64,000 bases of DNA from Symbiodinium natans (lineage: Eukaryota > Sar > Dinophyceae > Suessiales > Symbiodiniaceae): NCBI GenBank assembly GCA_905221605.1, contig CAJNDS010002128.1, forward strand, positions 423,501 to 487,500. Direction: 5' to 3'. Under the pieces are notes generated by a model that searched no databases, had not been told where the DNA came from, and saw only the letters and a list, made by a program, of their open reading frames with translations. The stretch's first letter is position 1; every line of letters begins with the position of its first letter. Shown one piece after another: positions 48,201-51,716 of this stretch. A program made the translations under genes and the position numbers.

Positions 48201-49052
48201 GCAACTGCGCAGGCACTGCTCGCCCGACATGGCTTTTTTTTGCCCACATGCTCAAAGCGAAGCTGCCTGACTTGCAGGCCCTGAACCCTAAACCCTAAAC
48301 CCTAAACCCTAAACCCTAAACCCTAAACCCTAAACCCTAAACCCTAAACCCTAAACCCTAAACCCTAAACCCTAACCCTAAACCCTAAACCCTAAACCCT
48401 AAACCCTAAACCCTAAACAATGCGCGGCGACTCTCGATTCTCGAGTGCTCGGTGAGGGCGCTGTCGAACCCATGGGGTTTCTCCAGCGTTCAACTTTGTG
48501 GGAAGGCGTCGTTGCGGGCCAGGATGGGCTCTCAGGCCTTAAAATCCCCATAGTCAACACGATACAGGGCCTTTTTAAGGGGTTAAAGGGTATCAGAATC
48601 AACCCTATACAGGGCCTTTTTAAGATGATCAACCCTATAAAGGGCCTGTTTAAGGGGCTGTAGGGCAAAATAATCAACCCTATAAAGGGCCTGTTTAAGG
48701 GGTTCTGGGGTAAAATAATCAACCCTGTACAGGGCTGTTTTAAGGGGTTATAGGGTCTTATAATCAACCCTATACAGGGCCTTTTGAAGGGGTTATAGGG
48801 TCCAACTAGCCCATCCTAGGGGTCGCCGGTCGCGAGGCCGCTGCGGCCGAATCGGATCTTGCGAAGCACGGGCCATGACGACTCTGGTCCATGAGGTGCT
48901 GTGGAGCTGGGCACGCGACTTCTGCATCACCTGCCGGGGGGGCTGCTCAAGCTCTTATAATGGGTTTAGGTTTAGGGTTTAGGGTTTAGGGTTTAGGGTA
49001 CATTTCCTAGATGAGTTCCTTGCTGTGACCGCCCCTCCTTCGGGCCTCCAAC
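16831..49052 (-). CDS. DExH-box RNA helicase gene, about 30 micro-exons
   Basis: Joining the minus-strand islands listed below gives roughly 500 residues with nearly every DExH (DHX36/57/29-type) landmark in order: motif Ib region GYQIRLEKK, TRLLFCTAG, motif II DEVHE|R, motif III LMS|AT, IPGRTFP, LEDV, INYDLIE, motif IV AVLVFL, LHSML, motif V TNIAETGVTIPD, motif VI QRRGRAGR, the winged-helix/ratchet segments PTPEILR, ALDPPP and GAVEE, and LPCDVRLGK. Split codons rebuild conserved residues at the junctions. Such enzymes unwind or remodel RNA using ATP. Introns are 0.2-8 kb and mostly telomere-type repeats. Donors are about half GT and half GC; acceptors are AG|G. The P-loop is only a candidate and appears altered. 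The C-terminal end beyond 16.83 kb was not found. Confidence 0.9.
17275..17317 (-). CDS. Helicase exon: RLPCDVRLGK
   Basis: GACAAG|GC completes Ser, then QCLVRLPCDVRLG plus AA, GC donor AA|GCCTGC. Matches L-P-x-D-x-x-L/x-G-K. The last codon is completed to Lys by the next island. Confidence 0.88.
17430..17519. mobile_element. MITE-like element, TTGGGATGTTCCCC family, diverged
   Basis: Starts TTGGGATATTGCTGCTTATGC and ends AGTATAAGGGGGAACATCCCA, similar in size to the copies at 45,739 and 53,627. Confidence 0.6.
17937..18003 (+). repeat. Decamer variant array (GGTTTAGGGT)n
   Basis: Six to seven GGTTTAGGGT units between normal arrays; preceded by GGGCTTA units. Confidence 0.9.
18076..18113 (-). 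CDS. Helicase exon: YVITPVGAELKF
   Basis: CTTGAG|G completes Gly, then YVITPVGAELKF plus A, GT donor A|GTCTGC. Matches L-T-x-L-G-x-x-L-A. Split codons fit both neighbours. Confidence 0.82.
18724..18838. mobile_element. MITE-like element, TIR family CTTGGnAGCCCAGT, copy 2
   Basis: Shares CCCAGTAACCATAT, CACC/TACCCTTTTTT and GGTACCACTGGGCCACCAAG with 26,678-26,804. Confidence 0.65.
19245..19565 (+). repeat. Degenerate repeat around GGCTGCCGCCAGAA, 77-110 bp period
   Basis: Units at 19,262, 19,371, 19,450 and 19,527, each preceded by a GTCC(A/G)GGTT...GTGAnACTACCTG-like block. A further core lies at 20,035. Frames on both strands are incidental. Confidence 0.75.
20030..21200 (+). repeat. Complex tandem/dispersed repeat block
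   Basis: Copies of a unit containing CAAACTTTCCCTCTCAAGGG, GGTCGGAGTTTTGAGCAAGG, GAATACTAAATTGCTTTGAA and AGGCCGTGAAAAGGTCGCGG at 20,611-20,750, 20,940-21,080 and 21,085-21,150. Earlier repeats share CTAGCAATGTCCGAAAAGCTC (20,068, 20,468). No telomere heptamers. Inside one 3.6-kb helicase intron (18.11-21.69 kb). Confidence 0.8.
21691..21740 (-). CDS. Helicase exon: LRSTGAVEE
   Basis: CCACAG|GCC, AVTTLRSTGAVEEGVG plus GG, GC donor GG|GCCCAG. Matches A-x-x-x-L-x-x-x-G-A-L-D. Phase fits the next exon. Confidence 0.9.
22204..22248 (-). CDS. Helicase exon: ALDPPP
   Basis: GCAAG|GCG, 15 codons ALDPPPKSRIDQARD, GT donor GAC|GTGTTC. The A-L-D-P-P block is a hallmark of the DExH helicase C-terminal region. 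Confidence 0.93.
23809..23835 (-). CDS. Helicase 27-bp micro-exon, GMKYGEIP
   Basis: GACCAG|C-GGC-ATG-AAG to TG|GTGAGC. The place between L-x-L-x-x-x-x-x-x-L-G and F-L-x-x-A-L-D-P-P in relatives is filled by x-L-G-x-I-P-like residues. Phase agreement depends on the uncertain donor upstream. Confidence 0.5.
24320..24396 (-). CDS. Helicase exon: PTPEILRCSLMEL
   Basis: TGTAG|GAG, reading EMPTPEILRCSLMELMLSAG then IS. Matches P-E-I-x-R-x-x-L-x-x-x-x-L at the start of the winged helix. The donor is in GAGAGTACC; exact base uncertain. Confidence 0.9.
24748..24817 (-). CDS. Helicase exon: after motif VI
   Basis: GGCAG|G completes Gly, then FYATHQEPLQHEAAGAIRAK and RFE, GT donor GAG|GTTAGT. Matches G-x-x-x-x-L-Y/x...-F. 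Another frame of this exon contains GCAGGAGCTAT by chance. Confidence 0.9.
24999..25039 (-). CDS. Helicase exon: motif VI, QRRGRAGR
   Basis: CATGAG|GTG, VLQRRGRAGRVRE plus GG, GT donor GG|GTTTGG. Contains the arginine-finger motif intact. Confidence 0.95.
25060..25309 (+). repeat. Longest TTTAGGG array, about 35 units
   Basis: Nearly uninterrupted heptamers between helicase exons, with two single-unit defects (TTTAGGTTTAAGGG and TTTTGGGG). Confidence 0.95.
25782..25841 (-). CDS. Helicase exon: between motifs V and VI
   Basis: GCCAG|CGA, 20 codons RYHEPSNTSSLKEQFISKAE, GC donor GAG|GCGGGA. Matches x-R-x-x-x-x-x-x-x-S-x-L-x-x-x-W/F-I-S-x-A. Confidence 0.9.
26427..26491 (-). CDS. Helicase exon: motif V
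   Basis: GTGAG|GC completes Ser, then TNIAETGVTIPDVVFVVDAG and K, ending AAG|GTGAAA. One of the most diagnostic segments of DExH helicases (T-N-I-A-E-T-x-x-T-I-x-x-V-x-x-V-x-D-x-G). Confidence 0.95.
26678..26804. mobile_element. MITE-like element, TIR CTTGGnAGCCCAGT
   Basis: Starts CTTGGCAGCCCAGTAACCAT and ends TCCCACTGGGCTACCAAG, with internal CACCCTTTTTTGGG and poly-A. A second copy is at 18,724-18,838. Confidence 0.7.
27085..27230 (+). repeat. TTC and TC microsatellites
   Basis: (TTC)n followed by (TC)n, with Ser/Leu and Glu/Arg shadow frames. Confidence 0.95.
27418..27466 (-). CDS. Helicase exon: before motif V
   Basis: TTGAAG|GCA, reading AFGLMRCTCHGLEVIL plus A. Joined to the next exon it gives V-I-L-S-T-N-I-A-E-T. 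The donor has repeated G (A|GGGTAG) and is not canonical. R-C-T-C-H-G-L-E replaces the usual R-P-P-x-G-x-R-K. Confidence 0.88.
27730..27779 (-). CDS. Helicase exon: LTLHSMLSGEDHAK
   Basis: GCCAAG|GT completes Cys, then LVLTLHSMLSGEDHAK, GC donor AAG|GCCCCG. Matches L-x-L-H-S-x-L-x-x-x-x-Q. Confidence 0.9.
28488..28556 (-). CDS. Helicase exon: MMEITKMHERLR
   Basis: GGCCAG|GC completes Gly, then MMEITKMHERLRSNSLFSDP and ST plus one base, GC donor T|GCCTGG. Follows motif IV as G-x-x-E-I-x-x-x-x-x-x-L. Confidence 0.9.
28568..28710 (+). repeat. Variant array (TTTGGGG)n
   Basis: About 12 consecutive TTTGGGG heptamers between TTTAGGG units. Confidence 0.95.
28947..29007 (-). CDS. Helicase exon: motif IV, GAVLVFLS
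   Basis: TTGAAG|GGC, reading GSNQFSGVARHDGAVLVFLS plus G. Consensus is G-A-I-L-V-F-L-P-G; Ser replaces Pro. The donor is TCCG|GGTCCC or TCCGG|GTCCCC, an ambiguous repeated-G junction. Confidence 0.9.
29811..29867 (-). CDS. Helicase exon: INYDLIELLLEYI
   Basis: CCCAG|GAT, 19 codons DHSRINYDLIELLLEYIEA, GC donor GCG|GCTGGG. The I-N-Y-D-L-I-x-x-L-L-x-x-I block directly precedes motif IV in the family. Confidence 0.9.
30736..31115 (-). repeat. GCCCTAAA octamer array passing into CCCTAAA
   Basis: About 14 octamers with an extra G (30,840-30,945), then uniform heptamers to 31,115, in a helicase intron. Confidence 0.95.
31131..31177 (-). CDS. Helicase exon: CDPEVYEA
   Basis: CCGAG|GC completes Gly, then CDDEAEMCDPEVYEA, GT donor GCT|GTGCCG. 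It precedes DHSRINYDL as S-P-E-x-x-E-A-L does in relatives. Confidence 0.75.
31430..31493 (-). CDS. Helicase exon: acidic insert
   Basis: AGCAG|GTC, reading VSGEKGKTQTLTAYVDEEED then W and one base of Gly, with a GC donor (G|GCGCGG). Phase fits the next exon. An acidic stretch here is typical of the family. Confidence 0.8.
31867..31913 (-). CDS. Helicase exon: WNRGWNTEKKTFQ
   Basis: ACTTAG|GC then WNRGWNTEKKTFQAT, ending ACG|GTCCGG. GC completes the Ser codon begun by the 21-bp exon at 39,983, so the 8-kb intron is in phase. Family-variable region between LEDV and INYDLI. Confidence 0.75.
32000..32720. other. Unique island, possible exons of unknown strand
   Basis: Frames on both strands are open for 60-80 codons, for example plus SFQAMEHRKNYGQHRMACLR and minus MSQGLRIVSSTLHLVTFSEK. 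No domain recognised. It is part of the 8-kb helicase intron. Confidence 0.3.
33432..33553 (-). CDS. Nested unit 3: short start exon
   Basis: TGAGCAG|GAGCT-ATG-GAG, the same start context as the other two units. It reads MESEGHIILHSFARRRPRLR and then reaches a stop after about 38 codons. Downstream homology to units 1 and 2 is not evident, so this copy may be truncated or spliced early. Confidence 0.45.
33745..33865. mobile_element. MITE-like element, ATGGGGGTTT family member
   Basis: Contains GTAGGATCCCCTTATAATAAGGACCCC and ends ATATCGTAAACCCCCATGTATG, matching the right end of the 43,449 copy. Confidence 0.5.
33975..34070 (-). CDS. Nested unit 3: repeated exon A-L-F-D-E-T-D
   Basis: Reads YRVWAADKSTATKLGALFDE then TDSRPAER. 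Third copy of the repeated exon, best preserved upstream (W-A-A-D-K). Confidence 0.55.
35161..36020 (-). CDS. Nested unit 2: tetratricopeptide-repeat protein
   Basis: Longest uninterrupted coding region in the window. It opens GTGCGCAG|GAGCT-ATG-GAG; from MEKQRPLVQPSS it runs about 285 residues. Residues about 90-230 form consecutive TPR units (EADGCFRKSLELDANIGMTY, EAEDCFLRTLRIDPTIALAH, EAQERFAEGLRRFPSSAAFP, AACFSRAWHLNPDND-like) with the L-x-x-D-P/N spacing. TPRs form protein-binding superhelices. The first 60 residues are Ser/Pro-rich. The tail after LNQDAPPPFPP is low-similarity and may run past a true splice site. It lies within the 8-kb helicase intron on the same strand. The AG five bases before the ATG could be a trans-splice acceptor. 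Confidence 0.85.
36228..36322. mobile_element. MITE-like element, ATGGGGGTTT family member
   Basis: Shares GGTACCGTACTGGGATCCTTATT and TTTTCGTAAACCC blocks with the copies at 8,267 and 43,449. Further related low-complexity sequence continues to about 36,780. Confidence 0.4.
36335..36415 (-). CDS. Nested unit 2: repeated exon A-P-V-D-E-A-D
   Basis: Reads DGEGLCIPSAPVDEADSPPA then ELSSQELR on the minus strand. Homologous at protein level to GALFDEVDGRPVEL (39.46 kb) and GALFDETDSRPAER (33.99 kb). Located about 340 bp before the GCAG|GAGCTATGGA start of the TPR exon. Confidence 0.5.
37144..37324 (-). CDS. Nested C-terminal exon, disordered tail
   Basis: TTTAG|G then open for 59 codons to TAG. 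Reads SMLWIQPSEDHIHQENIETT and PARPRSVEQSQRTPRLPSAD, ending KDSANTE. The acceptor AG|G is part of a TTTAGGC heptamer. Likely the last exon of nested unit 1, giving a polar, Ser/Pro-rich tail. Confidence 0.55.
37445..37495 (+). CDS. Opposite-strand exon within the nest
   Basis: Plus strand TTTCCTGCAG|CGA to CTT|GTGAGT, exactly 17 codons: RDRLPWDELSRVGVERL. Strong pyrimidine tract, acceptor and donor. It lies antisense to the helicase and nested units, so a plus-strand gene may also run through here. Confidence 0.5.
37922..37992 (-). CDS. Nested exon, EQSERLAMEQKMEAF
   Basis: ACCAG|GAG then EDTPEQSERLAMEQKMEAFG, probably helical, ending near AAG|GCGCG (GC donor). Likely a later exon of nested unit 1. 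Confidence 0.55.
38960..39020 (+). repeat. GT/GC-rich microsatellite
   Basis: GTGCGTGTGTGCGTGC-type tract immediately downstream of the nested exon. Confidence 0.85.
39022..39326 (-). CDS. Nested unit 1: main exon, unknown protein
   Basis: Begins GTGTGCAG|GAGCT-ATG-GA and reads METPLHAVQQMLTLPEAPAS, NAFVHFHPCYAHCAQTVEKY, ANWGPLEEAEPGSEWFPYNL and on to AELAEPEK, where AAG|GCACGA is a likely GC donor before a (GT)n tract. About 100 residues with a W/Y/H-rich pattern; no family recognised. The start context is shared with the units at 36.02 and 33.55 kb. Confidence 0.65.
39420..39612 (-). CDS. Nested unit 1: exon(s) with P-T-Y-A-H and A-L-F-D-E
   Basis: The first frame after CCAAG reads MMADASPSFHGPTYAHYDHT then MMNYMDGGPLEDAEASSG. 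It is clearly related to the exon at 39,022-39,326 (F-x-x-x-x-Y-A-H-x-x-x-T-x-x-x-Y-x-x-x-G-P-L-E-x-A-E). Just after it another frame reads GALFDEVDGRPVEL, the repeated exon also found at 36.36 and 33.99 kb. The exact exon border between them is not resolved. Lies inside the 8-kb helicase intron. Confidence 0.5.
39983..40003 (-). CDS. Helicase 21-bp micro-exon, YRCEEE
   Basis: CTCCAG|GC-TAT-CGT-TGC-GAG-GAA-GAG-A|GTGAGT. The first two bases complete Gly of M-T-G-Y and the last base starts Ser of the next helicase exon, 8 kb downstream. Phase fits at both ends. Confidence 0.7.
40662..40719 (-). CDS. Helicase exon: FWLEDVVQMTG
   Basis: Nineteen codons plus one base, SPTPLEVQQFWLEDVVQMT then G|GCCAGA (GC donor). 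Matches P-V-E-x-x-x-L-E-D-V-x-x-x-T-G. The acceptor (AGAG|T) is one of the few not followed by G. Confidence 0.88.
40889..41180 (-). repeat. Variant octamer array (CCCTAAAA)n
   Basis: About 33 units with an extra A, nearly pure from 41,035 to 41,160. Confidence 0.95.
41288..41502 (+). repeat. Variant array (GGGCTTA)n
   Basis: About 30 units of GGGCTTA, almost no TTTAGGG, in a helicase intron. Ends abruptly against CCCTAAA units in the opposite orientation. Confidence 0.95.
41566..41612 (-). CDS. Helicase exon: IPGRTFP
   Basis: CGAG|GC then PSSVPVLSIPGRTFP, ending CCG|GCAGGA (GC donor). The I-P-G-R-T-F-P-V block is invariant in DExH helicases. Confidence 0.9.
42300..42760. other. Unique island in a helicase intron
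   Basis: Several frames are open for 60-120 codons on both strands, for example minus SLGATPIDMSTLTPVEKELS and plus DDIHIAPCSRFETVVLLPLA. No domain recognised. It may be an inserted element remnant or nested exon. The helicase exons on either side join without it. Confidence 0.35.
43130..43174 (-). CDS. Helicase exon: motif III second half
   Basis: GCCCAG|GCC, reading ATMESEKLVRYFGSC. Matches S-A-T-x-x-x-E-x-F-x-x-Y-F-G-x-C. Confidence 0.88.
43449..43585. mobile_element. MITE-like element, TIR ATGGGGGTTTACGAAA
   Basis: Starts ACATGGGGGTTTACGAAAG and ends AATTTCGGAAACCCCCACAT. It contains GTAGGATCCCCTTT and GGGACCCC-like internal blocks shared with copies at 33,745 and 36,228. Confidence 0.7.
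43666..43828 (+). repeat. Uniform TTTAGGG array, about 23 units
   Basis: Near-perfect heptamers inside a helicase intron, in the G-rich orientation of the plus strand, opposite to transcription. Confidence 0.95.
44244..44375 (+). repeat. 72-bp tandem duplication
   Basis: Two copies of AATGGCAATACGAAnAA...ACATAACAA...CTGAGCCC...CCACCAAACCCTC in a helicase intron, offset about 73 bp. Confidence 0.75.
44508..44554 (-). CDS. Helicase exon: motif III first half
   Basis: Reads RPDLRLVLMS and stops at AGC|GCCTGG (GC donor). The next exon begins ATMESEK, restoring M-S-A-T (motif III). The acceptor is TCAG|G or CAAG|T. Confidence 0.85.
45120..45170 (-). CDS. Helicase exon: after motif II
   Basis: ACTCAG|G completes Glu, then RSADCDLLMLLLRGLLG. 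This matches E-R-S-x-x-x-D-L-L-L-x-x-L-R-x-L-L. Probable GC donor (GG|GCGGAC). Confidence 0.88.
45459..45490 (-). CDS. Helicase exon: motif II (DEVHE)
   Basis: GAAGAG|GTC to GA|GTGGGA, reading VTHIFIDEVH plus two bases of Glu. The next exon supplies the third base and an Arg, making the canonical DEVHER. Confidence 0.9.
45739..45843. mobile_element. MITE-like element, TIR TTGGGATGTTCCCC
   Basis: About 105 bp with inverted ends TTGGGATGTTCCCCCTTAT and GAAAGGGGAACATCCCAA. No coding capacity. Related copies are at 53,627-53,698 and 17,430-17,519, with partial ones near 6,071 and 28,108. Confidence 0.7.
45903..45975 (-). CDS. Helicase exon: VLLRQLQ
   Basis: CCGAG|GTG, reading VGVLLRQLQQGLGALAKAES then IQLK. 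It follows TRLLFCTAG exactly as V-L-L-R-R-L does in DExH proteins. The last few codons and donor are uncertain. Confidence 0.8.
46634..46672 (-). CDS. Helicase exon: TRLLFCTAG
   Basis: GGTGAG|GTC, 13 codons reading VSSSTRLLFCTAG, corresponding to the family's T-R-L-L-x-C-T-T-G block. The donor is not clear (GGG|CGC or a nearby GC). Confidence 0.85.
47337..47365 (-). pseudogene. Second decayed copy of the GYQIRLEKK exon end
   Basis: Same fragment with substitutions (GGCTACCAGAGTAGCCTGGA), 160 bp from the first copy. Fragment and flanking repeats were duplicated in tandem. Confidence 0.7.
47497..47524 (-). pseudogene. Decayed copy of the GYQIRLEKK exon end
   Basis: About 27 bases identical to the exon (GGCTACCAGATTCGCCTGGA and on) without the upstream half, embedded in repeats 147 bp from the functional copy. 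Confidence 0.75.
47645..47710 (-). CDS. Helicase exon: motif Ib region, GYQIRLEKK
   Basis: CTGAG|GAC to AAG|GCCACC (GC donor), 22 codons including SRDSLVGYQIRLEKK. The V-G-Y-Q-I-R-L-E block is diagnostic for DExH helicases. Decayed copies of its 3' part lie downstream in the intron. Confidence 0.85.
48011..48114 (-). CDS. Helicase exon: motif Ia region
   Basis: Reads SLAAEVSVAKRVSQEIGAEG then SALQ, ending CAG|GTTTCC. It corresponds to the family's L-A-A-x-S-V-A-x-R-V-A-x-E-x-G after motif Ia. The upper border is either CAG|CCGAG (48,072) or CTTAAG|CCCG (48,114); both give the same phase. The longer form adds RPRLVGTFGA in place of the usual T-Q-P-R-R. Confidence 0.75.
48543..48811 (-). repeat. 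45-bp tandem repeat in a helicase intron
   Basis: Five to six units containing TCAACCCTATACAGGGCC and TTTAAGGGGTTATAGGG. A unit length of 45 (one of about 31) keeps a minus frame open as a 15-residue repeat (GLIILPYNPLKRPCI-like). The frame is probably incidental. Confidence 0.8.
48883..48906 (-). CDS. Helicase exon after P-loop (24 bp)
   Basis: CCCAG|CT-CCA-CAG to A|GTCGTC, reading PQHLMDQ, the segment that follows motif I (consensus P-Q-F-L-L-E). Very short, so it depends on its neighbours. Confidence 0.45.
49019..49052 (-). CDS. Helicase exon: candidate motif I (P-loop)
   Basis: Minus strand GCAAG|GTT, reading VGGPKEGRSQQ plus one base, with a possible GA donor (G|GAACTC). Joined to the next exon it gives GRSQQAPQHLMDQ, aligned position for position with GKTTQVPQFLLEQ of the family. 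Arg occupies the place of the invariant Lys. The alignment is suggestive, not secure. Confidence 0.4.
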
Positions 49053-50826
49053 CTTGCAATTCCGAGACTGACCCTAAACCCTAAACCCTAAACCCTAAAC
49101 CCTAAACCCTAAACCCTAAACCCTTAGCTCGCAAAACCCCCATTTCAAAGGCGTTTGGCAGCTTGCGGCTTCGTGGGGACCCTCGGTTGCCTTCATGTCG
49201 TTGTTCAGATGCGTTGCCAGAGATGAAACTCTTCTGCGCGGCACCTAAGCCAAAAAGGGGGATGACGCAATTCTGGGAAACTGTGGCTTCGAAACCAACA
49301 CAAACTTTGCAAACTCCTCTTAAGCCGGAAAACGTCCTGAGCCATCTTGAACACAAAAACTCGCAAAACCGCTTCCTACAAGACCCCTCCCAGAGCTCGG
49401 GGGCACATGGCTTCTTTCTTGACTCTTGCTGCGCTTTGATGTCGAAGCTTGTTGTTATGCGCGTCGCTACCGGCACAAGCCTCTACGACTGCCAAGAGCG
49501 CTCGCTGGACAAGGTCAATTCCCAATACCATCCACCCTGAACCCACCTGGTCACTTAAAGTCTTGCACGTCTGCATCAACCCAAACCAGCCGGCCCCGGA
49601 TCCTCACGCCCCCCCCCCCCCCCCCCCCCCAAGACCCTAAACCCCCAGCCCACAGACCCCGACCCCTCAGACCAAACCTTAAACCCTAAAGCCAAAACCC
49701 CCAACCCCCCTCCCCCCCTCCTCTTCACAACCCCCCCTTTACAGCGACACCCTGAACCCTAAACCCTAAACCCGAAACCCGAAACCCTAAACCCTAAACC
49801 CTACACCCTAAACCCTAAACCCTAAACCCTAAACCCTAAACCCTAAACCCTAAACCGGGCCGCCGGCCACGAGGTCGCCGCGCGCAGTGAGCCCGCTGGC
49901 TTCAGCCCAGGGACCGGAGGGCCCTGGGGCCCGTAGCCTCGGGCTTGCGCTGTTTAGGGTTTAGGGTTTGGGGGTTTAGGGGTTTGGGGTCTATAGGGTT
50001 TGGGGTTTGGGGTTTAGGGTTTGGGGTTTGGGGTTGGGGGTTTAGGGTTTAGGGTTTTGGGTTTGGGGTTTAGGGTTTAGGGTTTGGGGTTGGGGGGGGT
50101 TTAGGGCTTGCGGGGTTGGGGTTTGGGGTTAGGGTTGAGGGCCAGGAAGGTTGGGGCTTGTAGGATTTCGGGTTCAGGGTTTCGGGCCAGTACGCTTGGG
50201 GTGTTTGGATGTAAGGTTTGGCGTAGGGGCTTGGGGCTTTGGCAATGGGAGGCTCCGGGGTTTCGTAGTAGGAAATTGCATTGAACGAAAAAGGAATGAA
50301 CAACAATCAGAAGTGCCCCCACAAAGGGTTCAAAACTTTGATCAAACACCCCCGGTAGGCAGTGCAGATCCCGGTATTGCAACTTTTAAGGGTTTGACAC
50401 AACTGCACTTGAATAGCTACCATTCTCTTCTCCTTGTTTACACTGTCTACGCTGCCCGGGGTGGTGTTCTTGACTAGGCCCCTCAATTCTTTCGTTCGGG
50501 GACTGCAGGACGGACCCTTATAAGCGACCTCAGGGGGTAAAGTAGGGGCTACTTAGGCATACAGGGACTATGTCATACGGCTTATACAGGAGGGTCCCTT
50601 TTGGGGGTCCCTCCTTTTGCCACTTCACTTGTGCTTGGTCAGCGCCAGGCCTCAAACCCTGGACCCGAAACCCAGAACCTGCAAAGCCCCAAACCTTAAA
50701 CCCCTAAACTCCACAATCCTAAACCCCCAAACCTAAACCCGAAACCCCAAACCCCAAACCCTAAACCCTAAACCCTAAATTCTCCAGATCCCAACCATCA
50801 CAGTCAAGCCAGGCTAAGGCCGCGGC

Positions 50827-50869
50827 TAACGACCACCGAGCCGATGGGAAGCTCTTGCCCGGCCCTGGC
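50827..50869 (-). CDS. Upstream coding island, QELPIGSVVV
   Basis: AGCCAG|GCC, ARAGQELPIGSVVV. The L-P then V-V-V pattern resembles the segment before motif I (R-x-x-L-P...V-V-V/I-x-G) but is shorter than usual. Could be the helicase exon preceding the P-loop. Confidence 0.4.
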
Positions 50870-51637
50870 CTGGCTTTTGCTTTGGCTTAGGGTTTAGGGT
50901 TTAGGGTTTAGGGTTTAGGGTTTAGGGTTTAGGGTTTAGGGTTTAGGGTTTAGGGTTTAGGGTTTAGGGTTTAGGGTTTAGGGTTTCGGGTTTGGGGCTT
51001 GGGGTTTAGGGTTTAGGGTTTAGGGTTTAGGGTTAGGGTTTAGGGTTTAGGGGTTTAGGGTTTGTGGGTTTAGGGTTTTGGGCTTAAGGGATTGTAGCTA
51101 TAGGGTTTTGGGTTTGGGGTTTTGGGTCTGAGGTTAGAAAGCCTAGAGATTCGGGTTTAGGGCGCATGGGGATTGCGGGGTTCTTGTTGCTGATCAATAG
51201 TAAGTCAACCAGAACATTACTATACAACTAGACCCTAAACCCTAAACCCTAAACCCTAAACCATAGCTAGGGCTTTAATGATCTTCCGCGAGCCCATACG
51301 TCCGCCAGTACTTTCAACCAGCCCAAAACCCGAAGGGTTAGGGTGTTAGGGGGTTTGGGGTTTAGGGTTTAGGGCTTAGGGCTGAGGGTTTAGGGTTGAG
51401 ACCTGAAACTCAGAACGGAGCCTGAACATCACTTTAGGGCTCTCGAGTTTACGGTTTACCAATTTAAGAACCCAAGACCAATAGCTTTTTTCTCCTACAT
51501 TCGGGTTTATCGTGGGCAGCCTACTCAAGCAAGGCTCTATAGGCACCCTAAACCCTAAACCCTCAACCCTAAACCCTAAACCCTAAACCCTAAACCCTAA
51601 AATCCTAAGCCCTAAACCCTGAACCCTGGCCCCTGAC

Positions 51638-51716
51638 CCCCTCGATTCTGTCTGAGCTCTAACTCCTGGACCCGGGACCTTGCCTTCACGCCCTCGCGCA
51701 GCTCCTTCGGCCACTC
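51638..51716 (-). CDS. Upstream coding island, helical charged
   Basis: TTCAG|GAG, reading EWPKELREGVKARSRVQELE and LRQNRGG, GT donor GTCAGGG. Likely helical, charged. N-terminal helicase region or upstream gene. Confidence 0.6.

Noticed and set aside
49163-49540. 125-codon plus-strand gene
   Set aside because: Open and fairly protein-like, but without recognisable motif or exon borders; the minus frame is equally long. Left uncalled.
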